Source: Arthrobacter citreus
GTDB lineage: Bacteria > Actinomycetota > Actinomycetes > Actinomycetales > Micrococcaceae
Assembly (NCBI RefSeq): GCF_038405225.1
Contig: NZ_CP151657.1
Span: 2,418,001 to 2,482,000 of the forward strand
Length of the DNA stretch: 64,000 nucleotides
Reading direction: 5' to 3'
The notes beneath the pieces were generated by a model, which worked only from the letters and a program-made list of their open reading frames with translations, was not told the DNA's origin and did no database searches. Of this stretch, positions 17,625 through 26,913 are shown in pieces (the stretch's first letter is position 1; each line of letters starts with the position of its first letter). Made by a program: the position numbers and the translations under genes.

Positions 17625-19238
17625 CTAGTGGAAGAAGTGCCGGGCGCCAGTGAAGTACATGGTCACGCCCGCAGCATTTGCCGCTTCGATGACTTCAGCG
17701 TCGCGGATGGACCCGCCGGGCTGGACGACGGCGCGGATGCCGGCGTCAAGGAGGATCTGCAGGCCGTCAGCGAACGGGAAGAACGCATCCGATGCAGCGA
17801 CGGAACCGCGGGCGCGTTCGTCTTCCGGCCCGCCGAGGGTGTTGGCCCGTTCGACGGCGAGGCGACAGGAATCCACCCGGTTGACCTGTCCCATGCCTAC
17901 GCCAACGGAGGCGCCGTTATGCGCCAACAGGATCGCATTGGATTTGGCGGCGCGTACCGCGGTCCAGGCGAAGGCCAGGTCGGCCAGGGTCGCGTCGTCG
18001 GCAGCATCGCCGGACACCAGCGTCCAGTTCTCGGGGCTGTCTCCCTCGGCCTGCATTTTGTCCGTTTTTTGGATCAGCATGCCTCCGGAGACCTGCCGGA
18101 ACTCGGCCACGTTGCGGCCGTAGCCTTCCGGCAGCGTCAGCAAGCGGATGTTCTTCTTAGCTGCAAGGATTTCCACTGCTTCGGGCTCGAATTCCGGAGC
18201 GATGACAACTTCGGTGAAGATGTCCTTGACGGTTGCTGCCATCCCGGCGGTCACTATCCGGTTGGCTGCGATGACGCCGCCGAAAGCGGATACCGGATCG
18301 CAGGCGTGGGCCTTGGCATGGGCATCCGCGATGGGGTCGGCCGCGTCCGGGGAAGCAACCGCGACACCGCAGGGATTTGCATGCTTGACGACGGCGACCG
18401 CCGGCTCGTCGAAGTCGAACGCTGCGCGCAGTGCGGCGTCGGCATCCACGTAGTTGTTGTAGGACATGGCCTTGCCGTGCAGCTGATCCGCTTGGGCGAC
18501 GCCGGGCATGGCGCTCTTGTCCACATAGAGGGCAGCGTCCTGGTGCGGGTTTTCGCCGTAACGCAGCACTTCCGAACGTTCCAGCGCCAGACCTGTGTAG
18601 GCGGGCCAGCTGGTGCCCTCGGCGGTGCCTCCTCCGAATTGTTCGGCAGTCCAAGCTGCAACTGCTGTGTCATAGGCTGCGGTGGAGGCAAAAGCTTCGG
18701 CGGCAAGGCGACGCCGCTGGTTGAGGTCGAAACCGCCTTCCGCGGCGGCTGTCACAACCTCCGCGTACTTGTCCGGGTCCACCACGACGGCGACCGAGGG
18801 GTGGTTCTTTGCCGCGGCACGGACCATCGAGGGTCCGCCAATGTCGATCTGCTCGACAACCTCGTCCTGGCTTGCCCCGGACTTCACGGTCTGCACGAAC
18901 GGGTAGAGGTTCACGACCACCAGGTCGAAAGGCTCTATTTCCATTTCTTCCAGCTGGGTCACATGGTCCTCGCGGCGGCGGTCAGCCAGGATTCCGGCGT
19001 GGATCCGCGGGTGCAGTGTCTTGACCCGGCCATCGAGGCATTCCGCGAATCCGGTGACGTCAGCAACCTCAGTGACTTCAACCCCCGCTGCAGCAATCTG
19101 CTTGGCGGTGGAACCCGTGGATACGATGCTCACTCCGGCGGCGGCGAGACCCCGCGCGAGTTCCGTCAGTCCCGTCTTGTCATAGACAGAGATCAGGGCC
19201 CGGCGGATAGGAACACGGTTCAGCGGCTGTGAGCTCAC
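17625..19238 (-). CDS. purH: bifunctional AICAR formyltransferase/IMP cyclohydrolase
   Basis: Last two steps of IMP synthesis, consuming 10-formyl-THF. 537 aa. N-terminal IMP cyclohydrolase ([35 protein letters not shown]) and C-terminal AICAR transformylase with the catalytic KHANPCGVA motif, the FGGVIAANR segment and the C-terminal ARHFFH. The GTG start (VSSQPLNRV) has GGAGAAT 5 nt upstream; a longer in-frame version is a His/Thr-rich artefact of the repeat upstream. Transcribed alone here, with a hairpin after the stop. Confidence 0.96.
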   Translation of the reverse strand: MSSQPLNRVPIRRALISVYDKTGLTELARGLAAAGVSIVSTGSTAKQIAAAGVEVTEVADVTGFAECLDGRVKTLHPRIHAGILADRRREDHVTQLEEMEIEPFDLVVVNLYPFVQTVKSGASQDEVVEQIDIGGPSMVRAAAKNHPSVAVVVDPDKYAEVVTAAAEGGFDLNQRRRLAAEAFASTAAYDTAVAAWTAEQFGGGTAEGTSWPAYTGLALERSEVLRYGENPHQDAALYVDKSAMPGVAQADQLHGKAMSYNNYVDADAALRAAFDFDEPAVAVVKHANPCGVAVASPDAADPIADAHAKAHACDPVSAFGGVIAANRIVTAGMAATVKDIFTEVVIAPEFEPEAVEILAAKKNIRLLTLPEGYGRNVAEFRQVSGGMLIQKTDKMQAEGDSPENWTLVSGDAADDATLADLAFAWTAVRAAKSNAILLAHNGASVGVGMGQVNRVDSCRLAVERANTLGGPEDERARGSVAASDAFFPFADGLQILLDAGIRAVVQPGGSIRDAEVIEAANAAGVTMYFTGARHFFH

Positions 19239-19332
19239 GCAATTCTCCAAAAGTGGGGGGTGTCGGTGGCTACAGTTTAGGTCACAGCGCCTTGCGGGGC
19301 AGAGTGTGAAGCGCGGCTGGATGACGTGCTGC

Positions 19333-19382
19333 TTTGTGTGTATGGCTTCTCTGTGTGTGGCTTCTTTGTGCGTGTGGCTTCG
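19333..19382. repeat. three imperfect direct repeats of TGTGTGTGGCTTCT
   Basis: TTTGTGTGTATGGCTTCT, CTGTGTGTGGCTTCT and TTGTGCGTGTGGCTTCG follow each other in the 195-bp gap between purH and the DUF222 gene. They lie about 95 bp upstream of the purH start. No function can be assigned; they could be slippage products or operator-like copies. Confidence 0.6.
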
Positions 19383-19433
19383 GGCCATTGGGTCGGGGAG
19401 TCTTTCTCTTTTGAGCTGTTAGGTCCCGCGCCG

Positions 19434-21314
19434 TTAATCATGTCCCGGTGCCGCTCCGTCTGGGAGCCTTGCAGCCGTTGACGGGAGGCATGGCGCAGAG
19501 GACCGGTATAAGTGACCGGAGGGGGTTGTTGTTAGCACCGAATGCCGGCCAGAGCCCCCGCCTCGATCAGGTCCAGCGGATGTCCTGGTTGCCCCGGTTA
19601 CCCGTGATTCCCAGCCGGGTGCTTCCTTGGCCTGGTTGCAGGCTTGGCAGAGTCCCTGAATGTTCTCGGCAGTGGTGGTGCCGCCTGCGTGGACGGGTGT
19701 GATGTGGTCGTAGTGCCGGATCGGTGCCCCGCACCACGGTGTGCGGCAAACCTGATCGCGGGCTGCGATGAGCCGGGCCAGACCGTGGGGCACCAGCCGG
19801 GCGCGCGAGTCCATGGCCGTGAGTTGCCCACTGGTCGGGGCGATGTAGAGCCGGCGGAGCCATACTTCGATTTGCGGATCCGGACGCGTGGGTGGTGTGC
19901 CCCAGCCCGTGCCCGTGCCGGTTTGAGTGTGTCTGCCCGGGCTCCATGGTGGCGGGTTACCGGGTCTGCTACCCGGGCCTCCCCTACTGTCAGGCCTATC
20001 GAACCCGTCCAGTCCATCGGGTCCCGGTTCTGGTTTTGGTTCCGTTGGATCTGGTCCCCGGATGAGGTCTCTGGCCCACTGGGCCGGGACGATTCCGTAG
20101 CCGGTAAGCACTGCCGGTTCCGCTCCGTCGGGAACAAACGATGTGCTCTGCCCTCCGGTTGCCGGTTCCGCGGAAGCCAGGGGTCCTGGTTTTGTATCGG
20201 GTCTAACCTCGGGCGGGGTTCTATCTGCACCGCCGGGGTCGATGCCGGCTTCGGTCCAGGGGCGGCTGTGGCCCGCGCTCCTGCTGCCGCTCCCGGCACC
20301 GGCCCCGGTTGTGCAGTCCCCACCCCGGCCGGACCGTGCTTTTTCAGCGCCGGGGCCAGCCCCGGCGCTGGTGGTTGTCGTGTCGGTGGGCAGGATGCCG
20401 TGCAGCAGGGTCTGATCCGTCATGATCAGCTGCACCTCGATCCGCACATCCTCAGCCCGGGCCTGCCCGGTGGCCCGTTCCACGAGCGTGTCCGCCATGA
20501 TCTGGCCCTTAGTGCGTGGATCCCCGGCCCCGCGCAGGCGGTCCGCTTCCCGGGTCAATGCTGCATACACACCCACGCCTTGGGCCACCGGCAGCAGGGC
20601 TGTCAGATAGGTCATGGTGTCCGGTGCCGGACGGCAGGACACAAAACGTTCCGACACGGCGTGGGCGGCACGGTTGACCACGGAGTGCGGATCCAGGCCA
20701 TAGGACAGGGACTTGATCCTGGCGATTAGTTTCCGGTCACCGAGGCCTTCGAGCTCGGCCAGGTTCCCGGCGACCTGCCGGTCCACTTCCTGCCGATCGG
20801 CCAGGGACAGGCACGCGGTCTCGCGGACCAGCAGGGTGGCCCGCCACTCACTGATCACTCCCTGGGAGAGTGCGGCGAGGGTGTGGGGCATTTCCGTGGT
20901 CAGGATCCTTGCCAGGCCCAGCAGTTTCGCTCCGTGGTGCGGGGATTCCCGGCGGGCCAGAGCCACTTCAGCGGCGACGCCCTTGCCGAGCTGGCCGGAG
21001 GCGAGTCCCGCGGCGGCCTGCGCGCGGCGGGTGGAGGCATCAAAAGCCGCAGCGGCCCGGGCCTGGGCGGCGGCAATGGCACCCTTTAAATCCTCCAGGA
21101 CCCGGATCTCCCGGATCAGCAGGACCCGCTCCAGGGCCTCCAACTCCGCAAGCGTGCCGGCACCCGGGGTGCCCGCCGCCGCCGGCTGCGGCTCCGGTTG
21201 CTGTGTTCCAAGCACCCGCCCGCTTTCGCCGCCGTCGCCCGGGGAAGACGACACCCGGCGGACGGCACCCGGGGAGGCAGCCTCGCCGTCGTCGTTTCCC
21301 GTGGAGTAGTACAT
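19434..21314 (-). CDS. DUF222 / HNH endonuclease (13E12 repeat family) protein
   Basis: 626 aa. Residues 40-290 match DUF222 (LAELEALERVLLIREIRVLE, then the RAHAVSERF-type region AAHAVSERFVSC). The C-terminus has an HNH nuclease: RDQVCRTPWCGAPIRHYDHI with Cys and the core HYDHITPVHAGG, then ENIQGLCQACNQAKEAPGW. Between them lies a long Gly/Pro/Thr-rich disordered region of about 200 aa. Members are abundant multi-copy actinobacterial proteins of unknown cellular role, sometimes linked to mobile DNA. The ATG (MYYSTGNDD) lies near the 5' end; a start further in is possible. Confidence 0.85.
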   Translation of the reverse strand: MYYSTGNDDGEAASPGAVRRVSSSPGDGGESGRVLGTQQPEPQPAAAGTPGAGTLAELEALERVLLIREIRVLEDLKGAIAAAQARAAAAFDASTRRAQAAAGLASGQLGKGVAAEVALARRESPHHGAKLLGLARILTTEMPHTLAALSQGVISEWRATLLVRETACLSLADRQEVDRQVAGNLAELEGLGDRKLIARIKSLSYGLDPHSVVNRAAHAVSERFVSCRPAPDTMTYLTALLPVAQGVGVYAALTREADRLRGAGDPRTKGQIMADTLVERATGQARAEDVRIEVQLIMTDQTLLHGILPTDTTTTSAGAGPGAEKARSGRGGDCTTGAGAGSGSRSAGHSRPWTEAGIDPGGADRTPPEVRPDTKPGPLASAEPATGGQSTSFVPDGAEPAVLTGYGIVPAQWARDLIRGPDPTEPKPEPGPDGLDGFDRPDSRGGPGSRPGNPPPWSPGRHTQTGTGTGWGTPPTRPDPQIEVWLRRLYIAPTSGQLTAMDSRARLVPHGLARLIAARDQVCRTPWCGAPIRHYDHITPVHAGGTTTAENIQGLCQACNQAKEAPGWESRVTGATRTSAGPDRGGGSGRHSVLTTTPSGHLYRSSAPCLPSTAARLPDGAAPGHD

Positions 21315-21370
21315 AGCTTCTATTTTAGTGATCCAGGCTCTATTTCCTGCGGGTTTTACATACGGGATAC

Positions 21371-21401
21371 TTACTCGAAAAGCCCTCTCCAGTTACTCGA
21401 A
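21371..21401. promoter_or_regulatory. paired TTACTCGAA direct repeats before the MFS gene
   Basis: Two perfect TTACTCGAA copies at 21371-21379 and 21393-21401, start to start 22 bp, i.e. about two helical turns. They sit in the 317-bp gap between the divergent DUF222/HNH and MFS genes, beside AT-rich promoter-like sequence (TTTTACATACGGGATAC). Likely a regulator site. The rest of the gap shows nothing else I can name. Confidence 0.45.
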
Positions 21402-21631
21402 GGACCGCTTCATCAGAGGCCTTCCACCCCTGTGAAAATCAGCAGGTGCCTTTCACGCTTAAATCGCGGACCGGAAGGAATCATTAACGTCGATGGCCTC
21501 TTCAGACGTCATTTTTGCTGTCCCATGCGGTGCTTTGCTGAATCGTCCGGCCGGCGTTGTACAGTTTCCTCGGACCTGCCAAGAGTGCTGGCCATCCCTA
21601 CTCTCAAGCCTCACGGAAGGCCACCCCACCC

Positions 21632-22984
21632 ATGACAACCACTGATACCCTGCCCACCGGCGATCAGGTGGTCCAGGACCTGCCTTGGAAGTGGAAGGTT
21701 CAGGGGCGAATCTTCATCATTGGCGGCTTGGGATTCATGTTTGATGCCTGGGATGTCACGCTCAACGGCGTCCTGATTCCGCTCCTGTCCAAGCACTGGG
21801 CGCTGGAGCCGGCGCAGGCCGCGTGGATCGGTACGGCCAACCTGCTGGGCATGGCCATAGGAGCGTTTGTCTGGGGCTCCATTGCCGATGCCATCGGCCG
21901 CAAGAAGGCTTTCACCGCCACGCTCCTTGTTTTTTCCCTCTTTACGATTTTGGGGGCCTTCTCCCCCGACATTGTCTGGTTCTGCATCTTCCGGTTCATG
22001 GCCGGGTTCGGCTTGGGCGGCTGCGTGCCGGTGGATTACGCCCTGGTGGGTGAGTTCACGCCGCGTAAACAACGCGGCCGGGTGCTCACAGCGATGGACG
22101 GCTGGTGGCCGGTGGGCGCCGCGCTTTGCGGAGCGACGTCGGCACTGATCATGGCCACATTCGCTGACTGGCGGTACACCATGCTGATCATGGTGCTCCC
22201 TGCGCTGCTCGTGTTCTGGGTCCGCCGATCCGTCCCGGAATCGCCGCTGTTCCTGGTCCGCAAGGGCCGCACCGCCGAGGCGGAAACTGTCATTAACGAC
22301 CTGATCAAGCGCACCGGTTCCGACGTAAAACAGTGGCGGCTTCCGGCGCCTGAGGCAGCGGCCAAGTTCTCCATGGGATCTGTTGCCACCCAGCTGTCGG
22401 ATCTTTGGCGGTACAGCTGGAAAATCACGGTGGCGGCATGGTCGCTCTTCTTCACCATCCTGCTGGTCTACTACTTGGCCCTGACCTGGATGCCGAAAAT
22501 CCTCGTGGATGCAGGCTTCAAGGAATACGCCGCGTTCCTCACCACCTCGGGGATGGCCGCCGTCGGACTCTTGGGAGTTATCGCTGCCGCGCTGCTGGTG
22601 GAGCGGGTCGGACGAAAGTGGATCCTGGCCGTGACTGGGCCGCTGTCCGCCGCCATCCTGGTCATCGTTGCCCTGGTCCTCGATGTCCCCGCCGCTGCCA
22701 CCGCTTGGCTGCTCGGCTACGGTTTTGTTGTCCAAGTAGCCATTCCGGTGCTGTACGCCTACATATCCGAGCTGTACCCCACGGAGCTTCGCGGGAGCGG
22801 GTTCGGATGGGCGTCGACCGTTTCACGGGTCGGCGCAGGGCTGGGCCCGCTGATCTTTGTGTCGGTCATGTGGCCTTACCTCGGGCTGCCGCTGTCCTTC
22901 GCCTTGGCCGGTGTGCTGGTGATTCTGGCCGTGGTGTGGATGCTGCGTTTCGCGCCCGAGACAAAGGGTGCCGCACTGGACTAG
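21632..22984 (+). CDS. MFS transporter (sugar/metabolite:H+ symporter type)
   Basis: 450-aa inner-membrane protein with 12 predicted helices. MFS signatures are present: GSIADAIGRKKAF (loop 2-3, near residue 85), the FGLGGCVPVDYALVGEFTP region, and the sixth-loop PESPLFLVRKGR motif typical of the SP/AAHS/NiaP class, then VERVGRKW in the second half. The ATG (MTTTDTLPTG) is chosen over an upstream in-frame one; GGAAGG lies about 12 nt upstream. The substrate cannot be read from sequence; the related NiaP proteins take up nicotinate and others aromatic acids. Confidence 0.88.
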   Translation: MTTTDTLPTGDQVVQDLPWKWKVQGRIFIIGGLGFMFDAWDVTLNGVLIPLLSKHWALEPAQAAWIGTANLLGMAIGAFVWGSIADAIGRKKAFTATLLVFSLFTILGAFSPDIVWFCIFRFMAGFGLGGCVPVDYALVGEFTPRKQRGRVLTAMDGWWPVGAALCGATSALIMATFADWRYTMLIMVLPALLVFWVRRSVPESPLFLVRKGRTAEAETVINDLIKRTGSDVKQWRLPAPEAAAKFSMGSVATQLSDLWRYSWKITVAAWSLFFTILLVYYLALTWMPKILVDAGFKEYAAFLTTSGMAAVGLLGVIAAALLVERVGRKWILAVTGPLSAAILVIVALVLDVPAAATAWLLGYGFVVQVAIPVLYAYISELYPTELRGSGFGWASTVSRVGAGLGPLIFVSVMWPYLGLPLSFALAGVLVILAVVWMLRFAPETKGAALD

Positions 22985-23011
22985 ACGATGAGACGGATCG
23001 GGCCAGGGCGG

Positions 23012-23590
23012 CTAGGAAACCGGAAGCCCCTCGGCGCTGATCCGGCTCAACGTCTCCAGCAGCAGCCGGCGTTCCTGGACCTTGATCCGCTCATGCAGGC
23101 TCTCTTCGGTGTCTGTGTCCAGCACATCCACGGCGGCCTGGGCCAGGATGGGGCCGGTGTCCACGCCGGCGTCGGCAATGTGCACGGTGCAGCCGGTGAC
23201 CCTGACCCCATAAGCCAGCGCGTCGCGAACGCCGTGTGCGCCGGGGAAGGACGGCAGCAGGGCTGGGTGGGTGTTGATGTAGCGGCCTTCAAAGGTGTTG
23301 ATGAAGTGCTCATCGACAATGCGCATGAAGCCTGACGACAGCACGATGTCAGGACGATACGACGCCACTTTTTCCGTCAATGCCAGATTCCAGTCGGAAC
23401 GCCGGTCGAAATCGCGGAAATTCACGACGAACGTTTCATAGCCGGCGTCGGCGGCGCGCTGCACCCCAAAGGTGCCGGGACGGTCGGCGCCAACGGCGGC
23501 GATTTCGACGTCGAGGGTCCTCTCCGCAACGGCGTCCAAGACGGCCTGAAGGTTGGAACCGGTACCGGACACGAGAACAACAATGCGCAT
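23012..23590 (-). CDS. purN: phosphoribosylglycinamide formyltransferase (GART)
   Basis: Third step of purine synthesis, using 10-formyl-THF. 192 aa. N-terminal phosphate-binding VSGTGSNLQAV (residues 7-17), the HPALLPSFPGAHG motif with catalytic Asn-Thr-His, and the catalytic Asp in ADAGVDTGPILAQ. The ATG is exactly 6 nt after a TAAGGT box and without SD, i.e. a leaderless-type start; a second such promoter drives the divergent gene 39 bp away. In Arthrobacter the usual neighbours purH and a DUF6350 gene are also close by here. Confidence 0.96.
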   Translation of the reverse strand: MRIVVLVSGTGSNLQAVLDAVAERTLDVEIAAVGADRPGTFGVQRAADAGYETFVVNFRDFDRRSDWNLALTEKVASYRPDIVLSSGFMRIVDEHFINTFEGRYINTHPALLPSFPGAHGVRDALAYGVRVTGCTVHIADAGVDTGPILAQAAVDVLDTDTEESLHERIKVQERRLLLETLSRISAEGLPVS

Positions 23591-23629
23591 GCGTCAACCT
23601 TAGGCTCAGGCGTCCCCTAGGGTTAAACC

Positions 23630-24067
23630 ATGAACAACGACGGCCGTACCCCTGATCAGATTCCTTCGCCGTTGCAGCCGGCACCGCAAAAGACGCCGGC
23701 AACAGACGAGCAGAAGCAGGACGCCCGCGGCTATCTGCGGATTTTTGTGGCCCTCGTTGTTGCCGTGTTGCTGACCTCCGGGTTGGCGCTGCCGTGGAAG
23801 CTCGTCCCCCTCGCCCTGGCCCTCGCCGCCGTCGTCGTCGGCATCATGACCCTCATCAAAGTGGTGCGCTTCGGCATCGGCCCGGCCCAGATGTTCATCA
23901 CGGCCCTGGGTTTGGCGGCGTCGGTGGTGATGACGCTCGGCCTGGGTCTTGCCGTTGCCACATGGGACAGCACCGAAAAGCTGGAAAACTGCATGAGCAA
24001 CGCGCTGACCATGCAGGCCGAGCAGGAGTGCCAGGCGGAGTTCACCAACGGCATCCTGCCGGGCTAA
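23630..24067 (+). CDS. hypothetical three-helix membrane protein
   Basis: 145 aa: a polar Pro/Gln-rich N-terminal 40 residues, then three hydrophobic segments (about residues 36-52, 55-78 and 86-108) and a short periplasmic-type tail with two Cys (ENCMSNALTMQAEQECQ). No named family is recognised. The ATG lies 6 nt after TAGGGT. It shares a 39-bp divergent promoter region with purN, so co-regulation is possible. Confidence 0.78.
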   Translation: MNNDGRTPDQIPSPLQPAPQKTPATDEQKQDARGYLRIFVALVVAVLLTSGLALPWKLVPLALALAAVVVGIMTLIKVVRFGIGPAQMFITALGLAASVVMTLGLGLAVATWDSTEKLENCMSNALTMQAEQECQAEFTNGILPG

Positions 24068-24115
24068 GCCCCCGCTAAGGCCAAGCGCCAGCGAAGGCTA
24101 AGCGCGCCGTCGTCC

Positions 24116-25399
24116 TCAACGTTCCTCGCGTTCAAGCCACGGCCCGACGGCGTAGCCAACGACGACGCCCACTGCCACTTCCGCGGCTATCCAAAGGCCC
24201 GTCCACAGCGGATCCGCGCCGACCTCGACAAAGCGGCCCACCCCCGCCGAGCCGCCGGTAATAAGGACCACTCCCGCGGCCAGGATTCCCGACACCAGCC
24301 CCACAAAGGCGCCCAGCAGAAGCGTGGACACCGGAGCCGTGAACCATCGGGCCCTGATTTTCAGGGACAGCCATTCATCGAAGTGGTTCTCGCCCTCACG
24401 CAGGAACCACCAGCCCGCAAGGATCCCCGCCACCACCGGCAGCATCAGCGCTGCAACTCCGTATTCCATGCCGCCCACCGGCAGGGCTGCCAGCACCGGC
24501 ACGGCCGGCAGCGGGCCCACAGTGGTTTCGAGCGGGCTGATGATACTGCCCGTCCCGATCGCAAACCCGGCGCCCGAGGTCCAGCCCAGCGCCCAGCCGG
24601 CGAAGTTGGGCATCAGACCAAGTTCGACGACGGTCAGCACCACACCGCCGATGATGCCCGCATCCAGGTGCTGGTACACCGAAACGATGTCCGCCCAGCT
24701 CATGACCAGCGCTGCAGTGAGCAGCAGGGCTGACAGTCCCAGTGCTGCGGTGATTCCCACAGCACCGGCGCGGATGACGGCCCATACGTAGGATCCGGCC
24801 CAGCGTGAATGCTGGCTGGTGCGGGAGATCCAGTCCGTCAGGTCCACACCGATCAGCCGCACCCAGGAACCCGCCTCGCGGCGGGCACCAATAACCAGTC
24901 CCAGCCCCGCCGCGATGAGCGGCACCAGGGCGCCCGCCGTGACCGAGATGGTGACGTCGTCGTTGGCTGAAAAATAGGCCGCGGCCCAGCCGAGAAGAGC
25001 GTAGGTTCCCAGAGCACCCAGCAGTGCCTGCCACAGCTGATCCGTATAGGAAGCCTTCGCCAGGCGCCGGCCCGCCCGCCAGGACAGGAAAAACGGGATC
25101 AGGGTCAGGCCCAGCGGAAACAGGGACAGCACTCCCGTGGTTTCAGCCGCGGCCAGGGTTCCGGCAGGGAACGTCAGGTTCAGCGGCACGCCGTGAATCA
25201 GGAGCCAGCCTTGCCCTCCCAACCGTGCCAGCGATGCGAAGTCACGGTCGTTAAAGCCATCGGCAAACCACACGCCGATCAGCGGCAGGAAGATCAGCAG
25301 GGCGGAGAGGACTGCAGCTTGGCCGAGTTCGACCACTCCCTGCAGCCACAGGGGCATGGGTAGGACGCCCGGAGATTTCGGGCGGGTAAAGAGTTTCAT
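24116..25399 (-). CDS. DUF6350 family multi-pass membrane protein
   Basis: 427 aa, about 9-10 hydrophobic segments, with the Micrococcales DUF6350 layout: first helices ELGQAAVLSALLIFLPLIGVWF, the WLLIHG segment near residue 70, then regular Gly/Ala-rich helices. Members are usually encoded near purN and purH, as here, but no function is known. The ATG (MKLFTRPKSPG) is taken as start; a GTG 21 nt upstream is also in frame but lacks a ribosome site. It is followed by a 48-bp gap to the convergent membrane gene. Confidence 0.82.
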   Translation of the reverse strand: MKLFTRPKSPGVLPMPLWLQGVVELGQAAVLSALLIFLPLIGVWFADGFNDRDFASLARLGGQGWLLIHGVPLNLTFPAGTLAAAETTGVLSLFPLGLTLIPFFLSWRAGRRLAKASYTDQLWQALLGALGTYALLGWAAAYFSANDDVTISVTAGALVPLIAAGLGLVIGARREAGSWVRLIGVDLTDWISRTSQHSRWAGSYVWAVIRAGAVGITAALGLSALLLTAALVMSWADIVSVYQHLDAGIIGGVVLTVVELGLMPNFAGWALGWTSGAGFAIGTGSIISPLETTVGPLPAVPVLAALPVGGMEYGVAALMLPVVAGILAGWWFLREGENHFDEWLSLKIRARWFTAPVSTLLLGAFVGLVSGILAAGVVLITGGSAGVGRFVEVGADPLWTGLWIAAEVAVGVVVGYAVGPWLEREER

Positions 25400-25460
25400 C
25401 TCCCCTATCGTCCCATTCACCGCACGGCGGGTGGTTCAGGAGCGGCCGTGTCGGCGCCGC

Positions 25461-26213
25461 TTAGGCCGCGAGGTCGAGGATGCCCTTGGCCAGCGCAGCC
25501 GCAGCTCCGAAGAACGCAAAGATCACGACGGCGGCGCGCGCCTGGTCATCGCGGATGAACCGCTGCAGCTTCTCCCCGGCGTAGATGCCGCTGATGATCA
25601 TCAGCGCGATGAGCGCCCAGGCCCATGGTTCGAACGGCGGCATTTGTCCGGGGTCCAGGGACAACTTGGCGGTCAGCGTAACAATGGCGATGGTGACGAA
25701 GAACGGCTGGAGGGTGGCGGCAAAGGAGCGCTGGGGCCAGCGTGCCATGAGGGCGTAGGCGCTCACGGAGGGACCGCCCACCCCGGCCACCGCGTTGGTG
25801 ATTCCCGCGATAAAGCCCGCCACAGCCTTGGGCGGGTTTCCGGTCACGGTCACCGAGGTTCGCTGCATCAGCAGTGAAGCAGTCAGCGCCACCAGGACAA
25901 CTGCGCCAACTACCACTGCCATCGGCGCCGAGGGCAGATAGACGGCTGCCACTGAGGCTGGAATGCTCCCGCACACCGCCGGAATGGCCAGCCACCTGTA
26001 CATGCTCCAGTCAATGTCCTTCCAGACCCGGAGCATGATCAACGACGAGGAAACCAAACCGCACACGTTCACCATCAGGACGCCGCCGTGTGAGCCGAGG
26101 ATGATCACCAGGAACGGGGAAATAAGCAGAGCAAAGCCAAGACCTGCAATCCGCTGAGCAATGGCGCCAATGAAAACAGCTACGAGTACAACGATGAGGA
26201 GTCCGATAGTCAC
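25461..26213 (-). CDS. TSUP (TauE/SafE) family sulfite/organosulfur exporter-like permease
   Basis: 250 aa with eight hydrophobic segments and the TSUP pattern (GLGFALLISPFLVIILGSHGG at the N-terminus, AVAGVGGPSVSAYAL in the middle). Proteins of this family export sulfite or other small anions; the substrate is unknown. The GTG start (VTIGLLIVV) is chosen because a TAGTGT box lies 7 nt upstream; an upstream in-frame GTG would overlap that box. Its -10 overlaps the -10 of the divergent DUF1684 gene by two bases. Confidence 0.85.
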   Translation of the reverse strand: MTIGLLIVVLVAVFIGAIAQRIAGLGFALLISPFLVIILGSHGGVLMVNVCGLVSSSLIMLRVWKDIDWSMYRWLAIPAVCGSIPASVAAVYLPSAPMAVVVGAVVLVALTASLLMQRTSVTVTGNPPKAVAGFIAGITNAVAGVGGPSVSAYALMARWPQRSFAATLQPFFVTIAIVTLTAKLSLDPGQMPPFEPWAWALIALMIISGIYAGEKLQRFIRDDQARAAVVIFAFFGAAAALAKGILDLAA

Positions 26214-26236
26214 CCCGAACACACTACGCTGAAGCC

Positions 26237-26872
26237 ATGGTCTCCCCCGTCACAGTGCTCCAGACAGCGGATTGGCGCCGCCGCGTCTTCGGCCTGTACG
26301 CCCAGGTGCGGCTCACCGCACAGGAGGTGTCGCCGTCGTACGCTCATGACTTGTGGCGCGCTGAACGCGACAAGCTCTTCGCCGAACACCCCGCCTCCCC
26401 CTTGAAGCCCCATGCCCGGGAGCGCTTCCGTGGCCTGGAGATCGGCGCCTACGATCCCGGTCTGCGCTGCGACGCAATAATCGACGACGACGGCGCTGGC
26501 CAGGAAATGAATGTCCAGACCGGAACGGACGGGATGGTGCCGTTTGTCCGTCTCGGCACGGTGGACGCCGACGGCGTGGGCCGCCTCGCCGTGTGGCGGC
26601 TGACCTCCTATGGGGGCGGGATTTTCCTGCCCCTGCGCGACGGCCTCTCCGGCACGGACGGGGGCAGCTACGGCGGCGGCCGGTACCTGTTGGACACGAT
26701 CAAGGGTGCGGATCTCGGTGCGGGCGCTGCCCCTGGAAGCCTGATCCTGGATTTCAATTTTCTGTACAACCCGTCGTGCGCTTATGACGAGGCCTGGGCG
26801 TGTCCGCTTCCCGGCCCGGACAACCGGACGGACACGCAGCTGCGGGCTGGCGAAATGTACGCGGAGTACTAG
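26237..26872 (+). CDS. DUF1684 domain-containing protein
   Basis: 211 aa. Family motifs: the N-terminal LWRAERDKLFAEHPASPL (residues 40-57), the central LDTIKGADLG, and the near-invariant C-terminal DFNFLYNPSCAYDEAWACPLP followed by PDNR. The fold and reaction are unproven; the conserved Cys-Ala-Tyr-Asp and Trp-x-Cys motif suggests a small-molecule or metal site. The ATG is 6 nt after TACGCT, so it is leaderless-type. Confidence 0.85.
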   Translation: MVSPVTVLQTADWRRRVFGLYAQVRLTAQEVSPSYAHDLWRAERDKLFAEHPASPLKPHARERFRGLEIGAYDPGLRCDAIIDDDGAGQEMNVQTGTDGMVPFVRLGTVDADGVGRLAVWRLTSYGGGIFLPLRDGLSGTDGGSYGGGRYLLDTIKGADLGAGAAPGSLILDFNFLYNPSCAYDEAWACPLPGPDNRTDTQLRAGEMYAEY

Positions 26873-26913
26873 CCCTGGCTGTTCATGGCGGCTGAGTGCC
26901 TAAGCTGGGACTC

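Noticed and set aside
19434-21314. HNH endonuclease gene as a mobile element or intron
   Set aside because: No terminal repeats, target duplication or reverse transcriptase; DUF222/HNH genes are usual multi-copy actinobacterial genes.
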